Positions 44,324 to 52,966 of a stretch of DNA of 64,000 bases are shown here, one piece after another. Numbering within the stretch: the stretch's first letter is position 1; each line of letters starts with the position of its first letter. Origin of the DNA: Mycobacterium sp. NAZ190054 (GTDB lineage: Bacteria > Actinomycetota > Actinomycetes > Mycobacteriales > Mycobacteriaceae). The notes beneath the pieces were generated by a model. That model did not search any database. It had not been told where the DNA came from and saw nothing but the letters and a program-made list of their open reading frames with translations. The DNA lies in NCBI RefSeq assembly GCF_001545925.1, contig NZ_LMVQ01000001.1, forward strand, positions 1 to 64,000. The letters run 5' to 3'. The position numbers were made by a program, and so were the translations under genes.

Positions 44324-44959
44324 TCAGCTCGGGTGCAGCGCCTCGAGGAAGAAGTGTTTGAACGCCTTCATGGCGGCGACCATGTCAAAGTTCTCGGGAT
44401 CCAGCAGCCACTGATAGGCCGCACCCCGGATCACAGAGACCAACAGCGCCGCGATCACCGACTCCTCGACAGAAATCTCGATCGAGCCCGACTCCACGCT
44501 GCGCCGCACAAGGTCGGTGGCATCAGCGCGCAGCTTCGAATGAATGTCGACCATCCGGTCATGCAACGCCGGAATCTGCTTCAGACCCTCGAACTCCAAG
44601 GCATACAACGCCCACATCGCTTCGGGCGAACGCTCCAATGCCTCGATCGTCGTGTCGAACATCTGCGCAATCCCGTCACCGCCATCAGAGCCATCCGGAT
44701 ACAACGCGATCGCTTCCACATGAGAACTGGTCATCGACTGGACCAGCCAATCGAGCATGTTCTCCTTGTTCCCGAAGCGGCGAGTCACCAGGCCCCGGCT
44801 ATAACCAGCCCGAGCACCGATCGCCGCCAGACTCGCACGGTCATACCCGACCTCGCTGATCAAATGCGCCGCAGCATCCAAAAGACGACGCGTCGACAGC
44901 TGCGAACGCTCCTGCTTGGGAGGCGAATGCACCCGAGGTCTTCCGGCCCCTGACACCAT
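44324..44959 (-). CDS. TetR-family transcriptional regulator
   Basis: A 211-residue TetR protein: STRRLLDAAAHLISEVGYDRASLAAIGARAGYSRGLVTRRFGNKENML is the HTH. The ligand domain contains RSPEAMWALYALEFEGLKQI and ends FLEALHPS. A second gene with the same last codons begins to appear at the right edge of the window (63986-64000), so this regulator likely has a paralogue flanking the far end of the catabolic cluster. No clear operator palindrome is visible directly upstream. Confidence 0.9.
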   Translation of the reverse strand: MVSGAGRPRVHSPPKQERSQLSTRRLLDAAAHLISEVGYDRASLAAIGARAGYSRGLVTRRFGNKENMLDWLVQSMTSSHVEAIALYPDGSDGGDGIAQMFDTTIEALERSPEAMWALYALEFEGLKQIPALHDRMVDIHSKLRADATDLVRRSVESGSIEISVEESVIAALLVSVIRGAAYQWLLDPENFDMVAAMKAFKHFFLEALHPS

Positions 44960-45564
44960 CGGGACATCTTAACCAAGCACAGCCCAGTGCCTCACGCCGG
45001 TTGCGGATCAGGGCTCTGCCCTCTACCAGGGCTCCGATCGGTGAGTGTCATTCAGCTGTTGAGCGGTCCGCCACTGCGGTTCGGTACACAGCCTGGGGCG
45101 TGTTGCCCCTGGGGGCTGGTCGCGTAAGCCACGCTTTGGGCGAAGCTACTGTGCGGCTCTCGGTTTCGCAGCCAACCGCACCGCTATCCGACGTGCTCGT
45201 GGGCTCGGAATTCAAGCCGATGGCACCGGATCGCGAGGTGGATCGGCTCGCAAGTAGAGCTTCTTCTTACAGCTCGCCGCGAGACATACCCAGATCGTTC
45301 ATCGGCCAGACCGTGCTCAGCGCGCGGTCGCACAGCGAAGCCGCGACGAATCCGATGCCGGTCAAGAGTCGGACCACCGTAGCCGTGCACAAATCCTTCA
45401 CCCACGCGTGCTGGTCGAGACCAGAATTGCTCACAACCACGGCAGCCCCGACATCTTGGCCATATTGCCCTGCACCTTGTCGCTGCCAGTCATCAAATGC
45501 GATGGGTACGCTCGAGTTTCGCTTCAGAATCTGTGCACGCCTGTCGCCCTGGGACCCGGTTTTC
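44960..45564. other. 605-bp stretch without a convincing gene
   Basis: Open frames exist on both strands. A minus-strand frame (45267-45620, reading IAFDDWQRQGAGQYG and WVKDLCTATVV) looks somewhat protein-like at its C-terminal half, but I cannot match it to a family and it has no ribosome-binding site. It may be degraded coding sequence. Confidence 0.4.
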
Positions 45565-45954
45565 TCACGGGGCAGTGGGTACTTCGAAGAAGAAGGGCCA
45601 GACCTCGGCGATCTTGTCATCGCTGTTGAAGCGGAACCATTCGCTGACGCGAATCCTGACCGGTTCCGACTCGAGGGTCGCCCGCCACGGAATGGTGTAC
45701 ATGGCGCATACGTATTCGTCGTCGCCGAGCACTCGGATCAATTTCAGCTCGGTGGGAATCGTGTGCCGCAGAATGTTCTCGTAGTTGGGCAGGTACTCTT
45801 CCATCCCCTGATAATCCCCAGCGAACGGGGTCATCGGCGATTCGTGGACGATGAAGTCGGGAGCGAACATGTCCATGAGAGCCTGCATGCCAGCTTCGAG
45901 ATCACCGTCAGAGGCGAGCGTCATGCTGCGATTTATCTTCTCGCGGTTGCTCAT
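45565..45954 (-). CDS. SnoaL-like (NTF2-fold) protein
   Basis: A 129-residue SnoaL-like protein: ALMDMFAPDFIVHESPMTPFAGDYQGMEEYLPNYENIL, VLGDDEYVCAMYTIPWRAT and the C-terminal EWFRFNSDDKIAEVWPFFFEVP are the usual cone-fold strands. It could be an isomerase, a small hydrolase or a ligand-binding protein; nothing fixes the reaction. It lies 426 bp downstream of the large CoA-transferase cluster on the same strand. Confidence 0.82.
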   Translation of the reverse strand: MSNREKINRSMTLASDGDLEAGMQALMDMFAPDFIVHESPMTPFAGDYQGMEEYLPNYENILRHTIPTELKLIRVLGDDEYVCAMYTIPWRATLESEPVRIRVSEWFRFNSDDKIAEVWPFFFEVPTAP

Positions 45955-46380
45955 CAGAACCCCCGGACGGTGGCAGGTCGACAGACCGCGAGGGTCGAAG
46001 TCGAGATCATAGATGTCCTCCGCTGTTGGTCGTTGTCACTGTCCCGGCGGGTTGGCTAGAGAGCGCCCATTCCGATCGGACTAGCGTTCGAGGTCCGCCG
46101 ATACACAGTGAGCGATTACTAACTTGGCAAAGTTGAACTTACTTTTCCGTTTGGGTGTTGTCAACGAATCACGAAAAGTGTCCCGGAGCGACGGCAGCCT
46201 TCGCTAAGCACGGGAAGTGGGCTGTCGACGTCCCCTGAATCAAATGCGAAATCTCATGGAGCTGAACGAGATCCCGAAGGTTCTTCTCGCCAACACGGCT
46301 ATGGACCATGGTTCGTGCACGAGGATGAAATGAGTCGACCGCTACGCCCGCTCTCGACGCGCGCGAATCCGCCGACGGGG
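45955..46380. other. 426-bp intergenic region with an AACTT-N4-AAGTT repeat
   Basis: No gene is supported. An inverted repeat AACTT-GGCA-AAGTT lies at 46121-46134, in the position of an operator for the SnoaL-like gene; local AT-rich sequence (about 46105-46160) may hold its promoter. Confidence 0.4.
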
Positions 46381-48804
46381 TCAGATCAACGCGGGCGGGT
46401 AGGAGGCGACCTCGACCACTCCGCGGTCGATGAGGTCGGCAACCTGTGCGGGGGCTTTGCCTAGAAGTTCGGTGCAGACCCACGAGCTGTGTTCGCCGAG
46501 TTCTGGGGCTGGGCGAACGTCAGGATCGATGATCCCATCGGAATGGAATGGCCGGCCGGCACTCAGCAGCGGCTGCGGGATGCTCGGCTGGACCAGGTGT
46601 ACGAAGAAACCGGCCGACGTCAGTTGCGGATCCTTCGCGACCTCATCTTTTCGCCGCACTACTCCAGAAGGCACGGATACCGCCTGCAGGATGTCTACGA
46701 CGTCCTCGGGAACGTGCTGTCGCGTCCAGGAGCCGATGAGGGCACGGAGTTCGTCAGCGTGTTCGGCGCGCGCCGGCTGCGATTGGTAGCGCGGCTCCCC
46801 GGCAAGTTGGGGCTGGCCGATGGCATCGCAGAACGCCGTCCATTGCTCGTCGTCGGTTGCCTCGATAACACACCAGGCATCGTCTCCGTCGCACTCGAAG
46901 ACTCCCCACGGTGGTTGCACCAGGGAGGATTTCGGCGGCCTACCCGAGAGCGCGGCCTCCACATAGGCGTCGGTGAGCTGATTGATGACCAGTTCGCACT
47001 GCGCCAGCCGCAGTTCGGCGCCGACGTTCGTCCGGTCGCGTCGGAGCAGCCCGGCAAGGGCCGCGACCGCACCGAAGCACCCTGCCAGATGGTCCGGGTA
47101 AACGGTGACGCAGTCGCCGAACGCGCCCGGCTCATCCTCATAGGACCACAAGCTCGTCAGCCCAGATGCGCTGCGGACGAGCGGACCGTACCCGAGCCAT
47201 TTGCTCCACGGGCCGGTGTGCCCGAACCCGCTGCTGGATACCCAAACCAAGTCAGGCTTCACAGCGCGCAGATCGTCGTAACCCAAGCCGAGCTTTTCGA
47301 GGGTTCCCGGCTTGTAATTCGAGGCAACGATATCGGCGGTGGCCACCAGCTCCTTCACCAGAGCAACGCCCTCGGCGGTGCGTAGGTTCACACCGAAGCT
47401 CTTCATGTTGCGGTGTCCGATTGCGAAGCCTGGACCAACACCGGTCTCCCAATGATCCGCGACCCGCACATTGTCGGGGAATTGCGCGCTCTCGATTCGG
47501 ATGACCTCCGCTCCGAGGTCGGCGAACATTCGTCCGAGTTCGGCGCCAACGACCACGATCCCGAAGTCCACGATGCGAATGCCCTCCAGTGGGCGTCGGG
47601 GCACGGTGGCGCGACCATCGGCGACCACGGGCGGGTTGGCAGCCCATTCCGAGAGAACACTCTTGGTGTGCTCCCCCGGGTTCGGAGCGCGATGGCGGTA
47701 TCCGATTCGCGTTCCGTCGAGTTCGAAGTATCCAGCGGGGAGGCGACAGGGAAGATTCTCGGCAAGGATGGCGTCGGTGAACACGCCACGCTGAGCGAAG
47801 TGTTCCTCGGCCATCACATCGAGGACGGAAAGGACCGGGCTGACCGGAATCCCGCGGCGCTGTCCTTCCCGCGCGGCTTCATGCATGCTCATCGATTCGA
47901 AGTGCCGGGCGTATCGCGCATCGAGGAGCTCGCGAATGTCTTGGCGGCCGTGGATGGTGTCATAATGCGGATCTTGTAGGTCGTCGGGCTCTCCGAGCCA
48001 CTGCCGCATGCTGTGCCACTGCCGTGCAGCGAGCACGGCGACACGCACGTACCCGTCCACACATTTGAAGATTGGATATATGGAGGTGGCGGGCCGGCCG
48101 CGCTCGAGCGCAGCACGCGAGTATTGCTGCCGCTTGGCGATGCCTTGCGTTGCGGTGCCGATCGTGCCAAAAGGTGGATCCATGACCTGCACCGTGGCCT
48201 CATGTGCGGAAAAGTCGACGGTGTCACCGCGTCCGGTGACTTTGCGATTGTGCAGCGACACCAACACCGCCCATACGGCCAGAACCGCGCTGGTGTCGTA
48301 AGCCATAGCGCCCGGTGGAATCAGCGGTGGATGGCCGGCAATTCCGGATTTGCTCAGTTGTGAGCCGATGGCCAACTGGACGGCGTCGGTAGCTGCCAGA
48401 CCACTACTGGGTCCGGTCGATCCGAAGTCGGAGATCGACATCACTATCAAGCCGGGATTGCTGCGGCGGACGTCAGACGCTTGACCACGGGCATATCGGC
48501 CCGTCTCGCTGTCGTCGCACAGTAGAACGTCTGCACTCAAAAGCAGGGCGACAGAATCATTCTCGGCTTCCCCGGCCGGCAGGCTGACACTGCGTTTGTT
48601 CGCGTTTCTGATCTGGAACGCGATGCTCTGACCATCTGCGGCCAATGGCGGTTTCTTACGCGCACGTGTGTCGTCGACGGGCTCGAGCTTCACAACGTCG
48701 GCACCGAGGTCGGCGAGGATGCGCCCAACGAGGTCGAACTTGCCGACCGCTTCTAAGACACGCGTTCCGTGCAAGGGAAGGTCAGCCGGCGCTGGCGGCG
48801 TCAT
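46381..48804 (-). CDS. fused double class III CoA-transferase (CaiB/BaiF)
   Basis: An 807-residue protein with two complete family III CoA-transferase domains in one chain, about residues 10-390 and 405-790. Each half has the N-terminal fold start (RVLEAVGKFDLVGRILADLGADVVKLE and IRIVDFGIVVVGAELGRMFADLGAEVIRIE). A likely catalytic Asp is in MAYDTSAV in the first half and in TVYPDHLAG in the second. Normal enzymes are dimers of about 400-residue chains, so this is an obligate pseudo-dimer. It would move CoA between a donor thioester and a pathway acid. Its ATG overlaps the MaoC-like stop (ATGA). It is the last gene of the cluster. Confidence 0.9.
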   Translation of the reverse strand: MTPPAPADLPLHGTRVLEAVGKFDLVGRILADLGADVVKLEPVDDTRARKKPPLAADGQSIAFQIRNANKRSVSLPAGEAENDSVALLLSADVLLCDDSETGRYARGQASDVRRSNPGLIVMSISDFGSTGPSSGLAATDAVQLAIGSQLSKSGIAGHPPLIPPGAMAYDTSAVLAVWAVLVSLHNRKVTGRGDTVDFSAHEATVQVMDPPFGTIGTATQGIAKRQQYSRAALERGRPATSIYPIFKCVDGYVRVAVLAARQWHSMRQWLGEPDDLQDPHYDTIHGRQDIRELLDARYARHFESMSMHEAAREGQRRGIPVSPVLSVLDVMAEEHFAQRGVFTDAILAENLPCRLPAGYFELDGTRIGYRHRAPNPGEHTKSVLSEWAANPPVVADGRATVPRRPLEGIRIVDFGIVVVGAELGRMFADLGAEVIRIESAQFPDNVRVADHWETGVGPGFAIGHRNMKSFGVNLRTAEGVALVKELVATADIVASNYKPGTLEKLGLGYDDLRAVKPDLVWVSSSGFGHTGPWSKWLGYGPLVRSASGLTSLWSYEDEPGAFGDCVTVYPDHLAGCFGAVAALAGLLRRDRTNVGAELRLAQCELVINQLTDAYVEAALSGRPPKSSLVQPPWGVFECDGDDAWCVIEATDDEQWTAFCDAIGQPQLAGEPRYQSQPARAEHADELRALIGSWTRQHVPEDVVDILQAVSVPSGVVRRKDEVAKDPQLTSAGFFVHLVQPSIPQPLLSAGRPFHSDGIIDPDVRPAPELGEHSSWVCTELLGKAPAQVADLIDRGVVEVASYPPALI

Positions 48805-49256
48805 CGGTGCGCCGCGTTCGCGTTGGAGGGCAATGCCACCGTGACCGAACCGACAACTGTCTCACCGATGGAGTCCGTCGAGCGCATCGACAGTTCGAGG
48901 AGGTGTTCGGTGCCTTCGCGCCACTTCGCCGTGACGCTACCGGACACGATCGCGGTGTCGCCCGGGACCGCGAAACGCTTCATACGCATCGGTCCGATCT
49001 TCTTTATGACGCCGTCGAGACCGATGAACAAACGCACTACTCGTTCCCACATTCCTTGGTGGAACACATTGTTGGCGTACATATCAGGAGCGCCGCCTGC
49101 GCGAGCGAGCGCTTCGTTGTGGTGAACGGGGCCAAAATCTCTATTGGCCGCGACATGCACAATGAGCCGATGGACGGTCAGCGGGAACTCGATGGACCCG
49201 ATCTCGTCGCCTTCGGCGACATCTTCCCAAGAGCGTTGCACAGACCAATCGGTCAC
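48801..49256 (-). CDS. MaoC-like hydratase subunit (ChsH1-like)
   Basis: A 151-residue hotdog protein: SWEDVAEGDEIGSIEFPLTVHRLIVHVAANRDFGPVHHNEALARAGG carries the Asp and His of the hydratase motif (D-x3-V-H), followed by MYANNVFHQGMWERVVRLFIG. It resembles ChsH1-type partners of steroid side-chain hydratases. The GTG at 49256 has GAAGGA upstream. It lies 16 nt after the FAS1-like hotdog gene; together they probably form the heteromeric enoyl-CoA hydratase. Confidence 0.82.
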   Translation of the reverse strand: MTDWSVQRSWEDVAEGDEIGSIEFPLTVHRLIVHVAANRDFGPVHHNEALARAGGAPDMYANNVFHQGMWERVVRLFIGLDGVIKKIGPMRMKRFAVPGDTAIVSGSVTAKWREGTEHLLELSMRSTDSIGETVVGSVTVALPSNANAAHR

Positions 49257-49272
49257 CGAGCGATTCCTTCGA

Positions 49273-49875
49273 TCATGGCCGGACAGTGCGGCGCGCGACA
49301 TAGCGATAAAGAGTCCTACGCTGGGTGCAGACGAGTTCTCTCCGCTGGTTCAGCACCAGGAACTCCCACGTCGTGAAGGCCCCTCGGCCGACCTTGGTCT
49401 CCTTCGGGGTCACCGACAGCAGTCGGCAACCGCGGATCTCAAGGTGATCGCCGACGAGGACCGGGGCGGCGAACTCGTATTCGACATCGGTGGCGAACCC
49501 ACCATTGGTGGCGGGTCCGACGTGGTGAAAGGGAACGCTGGTCTTTTGCGGCTGCGCATCACGCTCGGCCGACGTGTACACCGGAGCCTCCCCCGGAGAC
49601 CACAGCGCAGCTGACGTCCACGTGGCCAACCCGCTGTAGGGGGCGACAATGCCTGCGTAGCCGTGGGCGCGCGCAACCTCGGCGTCGTGGTGAAGCGGGC
49701 AGTCGAACTCAAGTGGCTCCAGGTAGCGGCGCACGGCACCCGGCTCGACAGCGTCAGCGGCTTTGATGACGGCACCGTCGGCGAAGTCGGTGCCGATCTG
49801 GTCGGCGAGCGGCTGCCATGCCTCCTGCCAATCGTCTCGGTCGGCCCAACTGAGGTCCCCGGCCGGGGCAGTCAC
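49273..49875 (-). CDS. FAS1-like hotdog dehydratase subunit (ChsH2 N-domain-like)
   Basis: A 200-residue protein with a FAS1-type N-terminal hotdog fold: AVRRYLEPLEFDCPLHHDAEVARAHGYAGIVAPYSGLATWTSAALW, then VGRGAFTTWEFLVLNQRRELVCTQRRTLYRY near the end. In M. tuberculosis ChsH2 this domain is fused to a DUF35 domain; here DUF35 is a separate gene two genes upstream. The GTG start overlaps the aldolase stop (GTGA). Confidence 0.82.
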   Translation of the reverse strand: MTAPAGDLSWADRDDWQEAWQPLADQIGTDFADGAVIKAADAVEPGAVRRYLEPLEFDCPLHHDAEVARAHGYAGIVAPYSGLATWTSAALWSPGEAPVYTSAERDAQPQKTSVPFHHVGPATNGGFATDVEYEFAAPVLVGDHLEIRGCRLLSVTPKETKVGRGAFTTWEFLVLNQRRELVCTQRRTLYRYVARRTVRP

Positions 49876-51080
49876 GGGGACACCCCGTCAGCCGCGAGTA
49901 CCGCGAACGATCCGTGCAGGGTGGGCGTGCCGGCACACGACACCAGAGCGATCTGAGCGTCGCGCACTTTACGACAACGAGCAGGGTCGTAGGTGTGGTC
50001 ACCCTGTTGCCATCCGGGGCAGTCGTCCTTCACCTCGTTGCGCAGCTGTCGAACCGCTTCGATGTAGCGAAGGAGGATGGGGTTTCCCGGGTGGCTGAAA
50101 GCCAGGTTGCCGCCGTCGGTACATGTCGGCCATCGCCCACCTAGCCGCATTTCCTTGGACAGCGCAAGATCCGCCGCTTCCCCTTTACCGCAGAAACCGA
50201 ACATCTCGTACTGAAGCAGGTTGTGGCTGGCGAAGTGGTCGTAGAACTCGACGCAGTCGATATCGTCGACGCCTAGACCGGCTTCGGCGATCGTGTCGCG
50301 GTAACGCTGCGTCAACTCGTGGTAGCCCTCCAGCACCGGTGGACGATGGTATGGCAGGTAGTGCGCAATAGCGTTTCCGCACAAGACGGTCGCGTTCGTC
50401 TTTTCCGACCGGTCCGCAAGATCCTTGTGGGCCAGGATTATTGCGGCTCCGCCGTCGCTCACCAGGGAACACATCAGCAGTGTCAGCGGACCGGCCACTG
50501 GGCGAGACGCGAGCACCTCGGCGGCGGTGTATGGGCCCTTGCCGTACATCACGGCATCCGGATTCAGGCCGCCGAACGTGCGCGTTGACGCCGCCACCTC
50601 GGCCATGGCGTCGAGAGCTCGGGGACCGACCTCGTGGATATAGCGTTGGGCGACGAGGCCGAACTGGACCGGTTGCTCGGGCAGCGCGCCGGCCCACGCC
50701 GTGTACTGGCTGTCGCGAGTGAGCCAGGGCGCGACCGCTGTCCGGGTAGGGCGGACGCCCCCGGTGACGAGTGCAACGGCACGCAGCCGGCCGCTGCTGA
50801 TCTGCAAGGCCGCGTCGGTGAGGGATAACAGACTGACGCTTCTGCCCCACCACTTGAACTGTCGGTTGAAAAGGGCGCCCCAGTCGCGGTCATCGGCGGG
50901 TCCATCCGGAACCTGCGCGGCGAAACCGTCGAGGTCGTCGAATGTCAGACCGGCATCAGCGAGCGCACCGTGCAGCGCTTCCAGGGCGACCGAGACCCCA
51001 GTCCGCCCCGGCAGCCGCTTGGCCTGCTCAGTCGTGTGTACGCCGACGATGCGGGCGTCCCGAAAGGGGTTGTGCGACAC
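49872..51080 (-). CDS. thiolase-like aldolase (Ltp2-like)
   Basis: A 402-residue thiolase-superfamily protein of the lipid-transfer (SCP-x) branch. The acyl-accepting Cys of true thiolases is absent from the expected segment (around SVSLLSLTDAALQISSGRLRAV). It has CVEFYDHFASHNLLQYEMFGFCGKGEA, equivalent to the active-site region of Ltp2-type retro-aldolases, which cleave beta-hydroxyacyl-CoAs with a tertiary alcohol. The start is GTG 51080, with AAAGG upstream, or a TTG at 51104 overlapping the DUF35 stop. The DUF35 partner is directly upstream, as required for the Ltp2-DUF35 complex. Confidence 0.82.
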   Translation of the reverse strand: MSHNPFRDARIVGVHTTEQAKRLPGRTGVSVALEALHGALADAGLTFDDLDGFAAQVPDGPADDRDWGALFNRQFKWWGRSVSLLSLTDAALQISSGRLRAVALVTGGVRPTRTAVAPWLTRDSQYTAWAGALPEQPVQFGLVAQRYIHEVGPRALDAMAEVAASTRTFGGLNPDAVMYGKGPYTAAEVLASRPVAGPLTLLMCSLVSDGGAAIILAHKDLADRSEKTNATVLCGNAIAHYLPYHRPPVLEGYHELTQRYRDTIAEAGLGVDDIDCVEFYDHFASHNLLQYEMFGFCGKGEAADLALSKEMRLGGRWPTCTDGGNLAFSHPGNPILLRYIEAVRQLRNEVKDDCPGWQQGDHTYDPARCRKVRDAQIALVSCAGTPTLHGSFAVLAADGVSP

Positions 51081-51100
51081 GGGTTTGCCTTTCGAGCTAC

Positions 51101-51520
51101 TCAACGACTCGGCGCGAACACGGGTAAGCGATAAGGCTCTGCCCGGCCGAACCTGATTTGCACCGGCATGCCGATTTCGACCTCGTCTGGGGCGATGTCC
51201 ACGATGTTTGTCAGGAAACGAGGCCCTTCGGCGAGAGTCACCACGGCGACCACGTACGGCGCGGCAAGCCCCGGCGTCAGCGAGTGGTGCATCACCACGT
51301 AGCTATACACCTCCCCGCGACCTGAGCCCTCGACCCAATTCAGTGTCTCGGTTCGGCAGTGCGGGCAGGCCAGTTCCGGTATCCACCAGTACTTACTGCA
51401 TGTCGAACACTGCTGCAGTAGAAAGCGCTTGTCGCGCGTCGCATCCCAGAACGGCTGACTGAGGTCATCCGGGCGAGGGACCGGCCGCTGGCCCTGCACT
51501 GTCGTCGAGTCAGCAGCCAC
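51101..51520 (-). CDS. DUF35 zinc-ribbon/OB-fold protein
   Basis: A 139-residue protein with an N-terminal zinc ribbon, C38-x2-C41 and C52-x2-C55 (CSTC, CPHC), and an OB-fold with GEVYSYVVMHHSLTPG and APYVVAVVTLAEGPRFLTN. Such proteins associate with Ltp-type aldolases and thiolases and channel acyl-CoA between hydratase and aldolase. It starts with GTG, with GGAG upstream, and overlaps or closely abuts the aldolase gene. Confidence 0.88.
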   Translation of the reverse strand: MAADSTTVQGQRPVPRPDDLSQPFWDATRDKRFLLQQCSTCSKYWWIPELACPHCRTETLNWVEGSGRGEVYSYVVMHHSLTPGLAAPYVVAVVTLAEGPRFLTNIVDIAPDEVEIGMPVQIRFGRAEPYRLPVFAPSR

Positions 51521-51556
51521 GACGAGCTCCGCCCTCCGCGCTGAATGTGGTTGCTG

Positions 51557-52921
51557 TCACGAGGCATCCGCCGCTTCAGTGGAGACGAGCTCGGGACCGC
51601 GGTGGAACTCGGGGTGGTATTTGGCAATCTTGTCGGCGGGGTAGAGATCCGGCCACGTGCGGTTGGTGTGAATGGCATTGGGGAATGCCGGCATGACTTC
51701 CTTGGCGAACCGCTCCATCTGCTCCATCAGGATGTCGGAGTGGAGCAGGCCCACCGGGTGCAGGATCACCGTGTCCATTCCCGGATATTGCGCCTCGAAC
51801 TCCTTGAGAGTTTCGATGATTTCGTCGGCGGGCCCGAAGAGATGGGCGCGATCCTTCTTGACGCGTTCCGAGCCGGGCACGTACCCCATCTCGGCTGCCG
51901 TCTGTGCGGCTGTCTTGGGATCGCCGAGGCGGCGCAGTTGGTCGAGGGTGGTGCCTTTGTAGTCCAGACCTTCCCCTTTGGTCTGTCTGAGGTACGCGTC
52001 CAGTTCAACGCCGCTGATTCCCGCGGCCCGCTTGAAATTTTCCTCGAAGAAGCTCTCAGTTTCCTGAGCTGCTTGCTCCTTGGAATCCGCCACGTGGCAC
52101 CACAGGTAAGCAGCGAGGTTCTCACCGAACTCGAGGTCACGTCCGTACTTGGCGGCCGACGCCTGATAGAGCTCGGCAACGGCGGTACCGGTATGGATGA
52201 CGGAACTACTTGCGGGGCCACCGTCCTCGCGAAGCGACGGGGCGAACACTCCCTTGATGTTGTGTTTGGCCATGAACTCGATCCCCCGCGGCTTGGCGCT
52301 GGCGATGGCCTGCCACACGTCCTTGTTGTACAACGGCTTCGGGACAACCGTAACTTCGGAAACGGTCGTGGTCCGATACGGCACTCCATTCGGGACGTCG
52401 TAATTGTCGCTGTGGTGGGAGAACTTGTCCCCACGGAATGCCTTCAACAGTAGTTCCATCTGGTCTTCGAACAGGTCCCGATTCTTCTCCTGGTCGAGCA
52501 TCGGTGCGCCGAATGACTCGACTTCACGGGTCTGACTTCCGCGCCCAACTCCGAAGATGATCCGTCCTTTGGTCAGAATGTCGGCCATCGCGTAATCCTC
52601 GGCGAGCCGAATCGGATGCCATTGCGGGATGATGTTGAAGAGGCTGCCGACCCGCAGGTTGGACGTTTGCCCGGCCAGGTGTAATGCGAGGAGCAAAGTG
52701 TTCGGGACCACCTCGACGCCTTCGTGTTGAAAGTGATGCTCGGTGGTGAAAAACGCGTCATAGCCCAAGCCGTCCATGAGCTTGGCCATCTTCTCCGCGC
52801 TGGTCAAGGCAGTTGCCAGGTACTCCGGGGTGAAGTAGCGATCATCGACCGGCGTACCCGAGAATCCGATGTTTTCCAGGTCGACCCATCCGAAGAAGTT
52901 CCAGGAAAAGTTCTTGATCAT
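51557..52921 (-). CDS. LLM-class flavin-dependent monooxygenase
   Basis: A 454-residue bacterial-luciferase-like protein, longer than the typical F420 enzymes: DAFFTTEHHFQHEGVEV, NIIPQWHPIRLAEDYAMADIL, GRIIFGVGRGSQTREV and the C-terminal FGPADEIIETLKEFEAQYPGMDTVILHPVG. It resembles FMN-dependent (type II) monooxygenases that need a separate flavin reductase; one is encoded at 15650. It could perform a second oxygenation. GGGAG precedes the ATG. Confidence 0.85.
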   Translation of the reverse strand: MIKNFSWNFFGWVDLENIGFSGTPVDDRYFTPEYLATALTSAEKMAKLMDGLGYDAFFTTEHHFQHEGVEVVPNTLLLALHLAGQTSNLRVGSLFNIIPQWHPIRLAEDYAMADILTKGRIIFGVGRGSQTREVESFGAPMLDQEKNRDLFEDQMELLLKAFRGDKFSHHSDNYDVPNGVPYRTTTVSEVTVVPKPLYNKDVWQAIASAKPRGIEFMAKHNIKGVFAPSLREDGGPASSSVIHTGTAVAELYQASAAKYGRDLEFGENLAAYLWCHVADSKEQAAQETESFFEENFKRAAGISGVELDAYLRQTKGEGLDYKGTTLDQLRRLGDPKTAAQTAAEMGYVPGSERVKKDRAHLFGPADEIIETLKEFEAQYPGMDTVILHPVGLLHSDILMEQMERFAKEVMPAFPNAIHTNRTWPDLYPADKIAKYHPEFHRGPELVSTEAADAS

Positions 52922-52966
52922 CTCAACTCCCTTGTCAGATAAACGGTTCGGTGGCGGGTTGGGCCG

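Noticed and set aside
45001-46059. 352-codon plus-strand frame over the SnoaL gene
   Set aside because: No domain is recognisable, and it runs antisense to the SnoaL-like gene.
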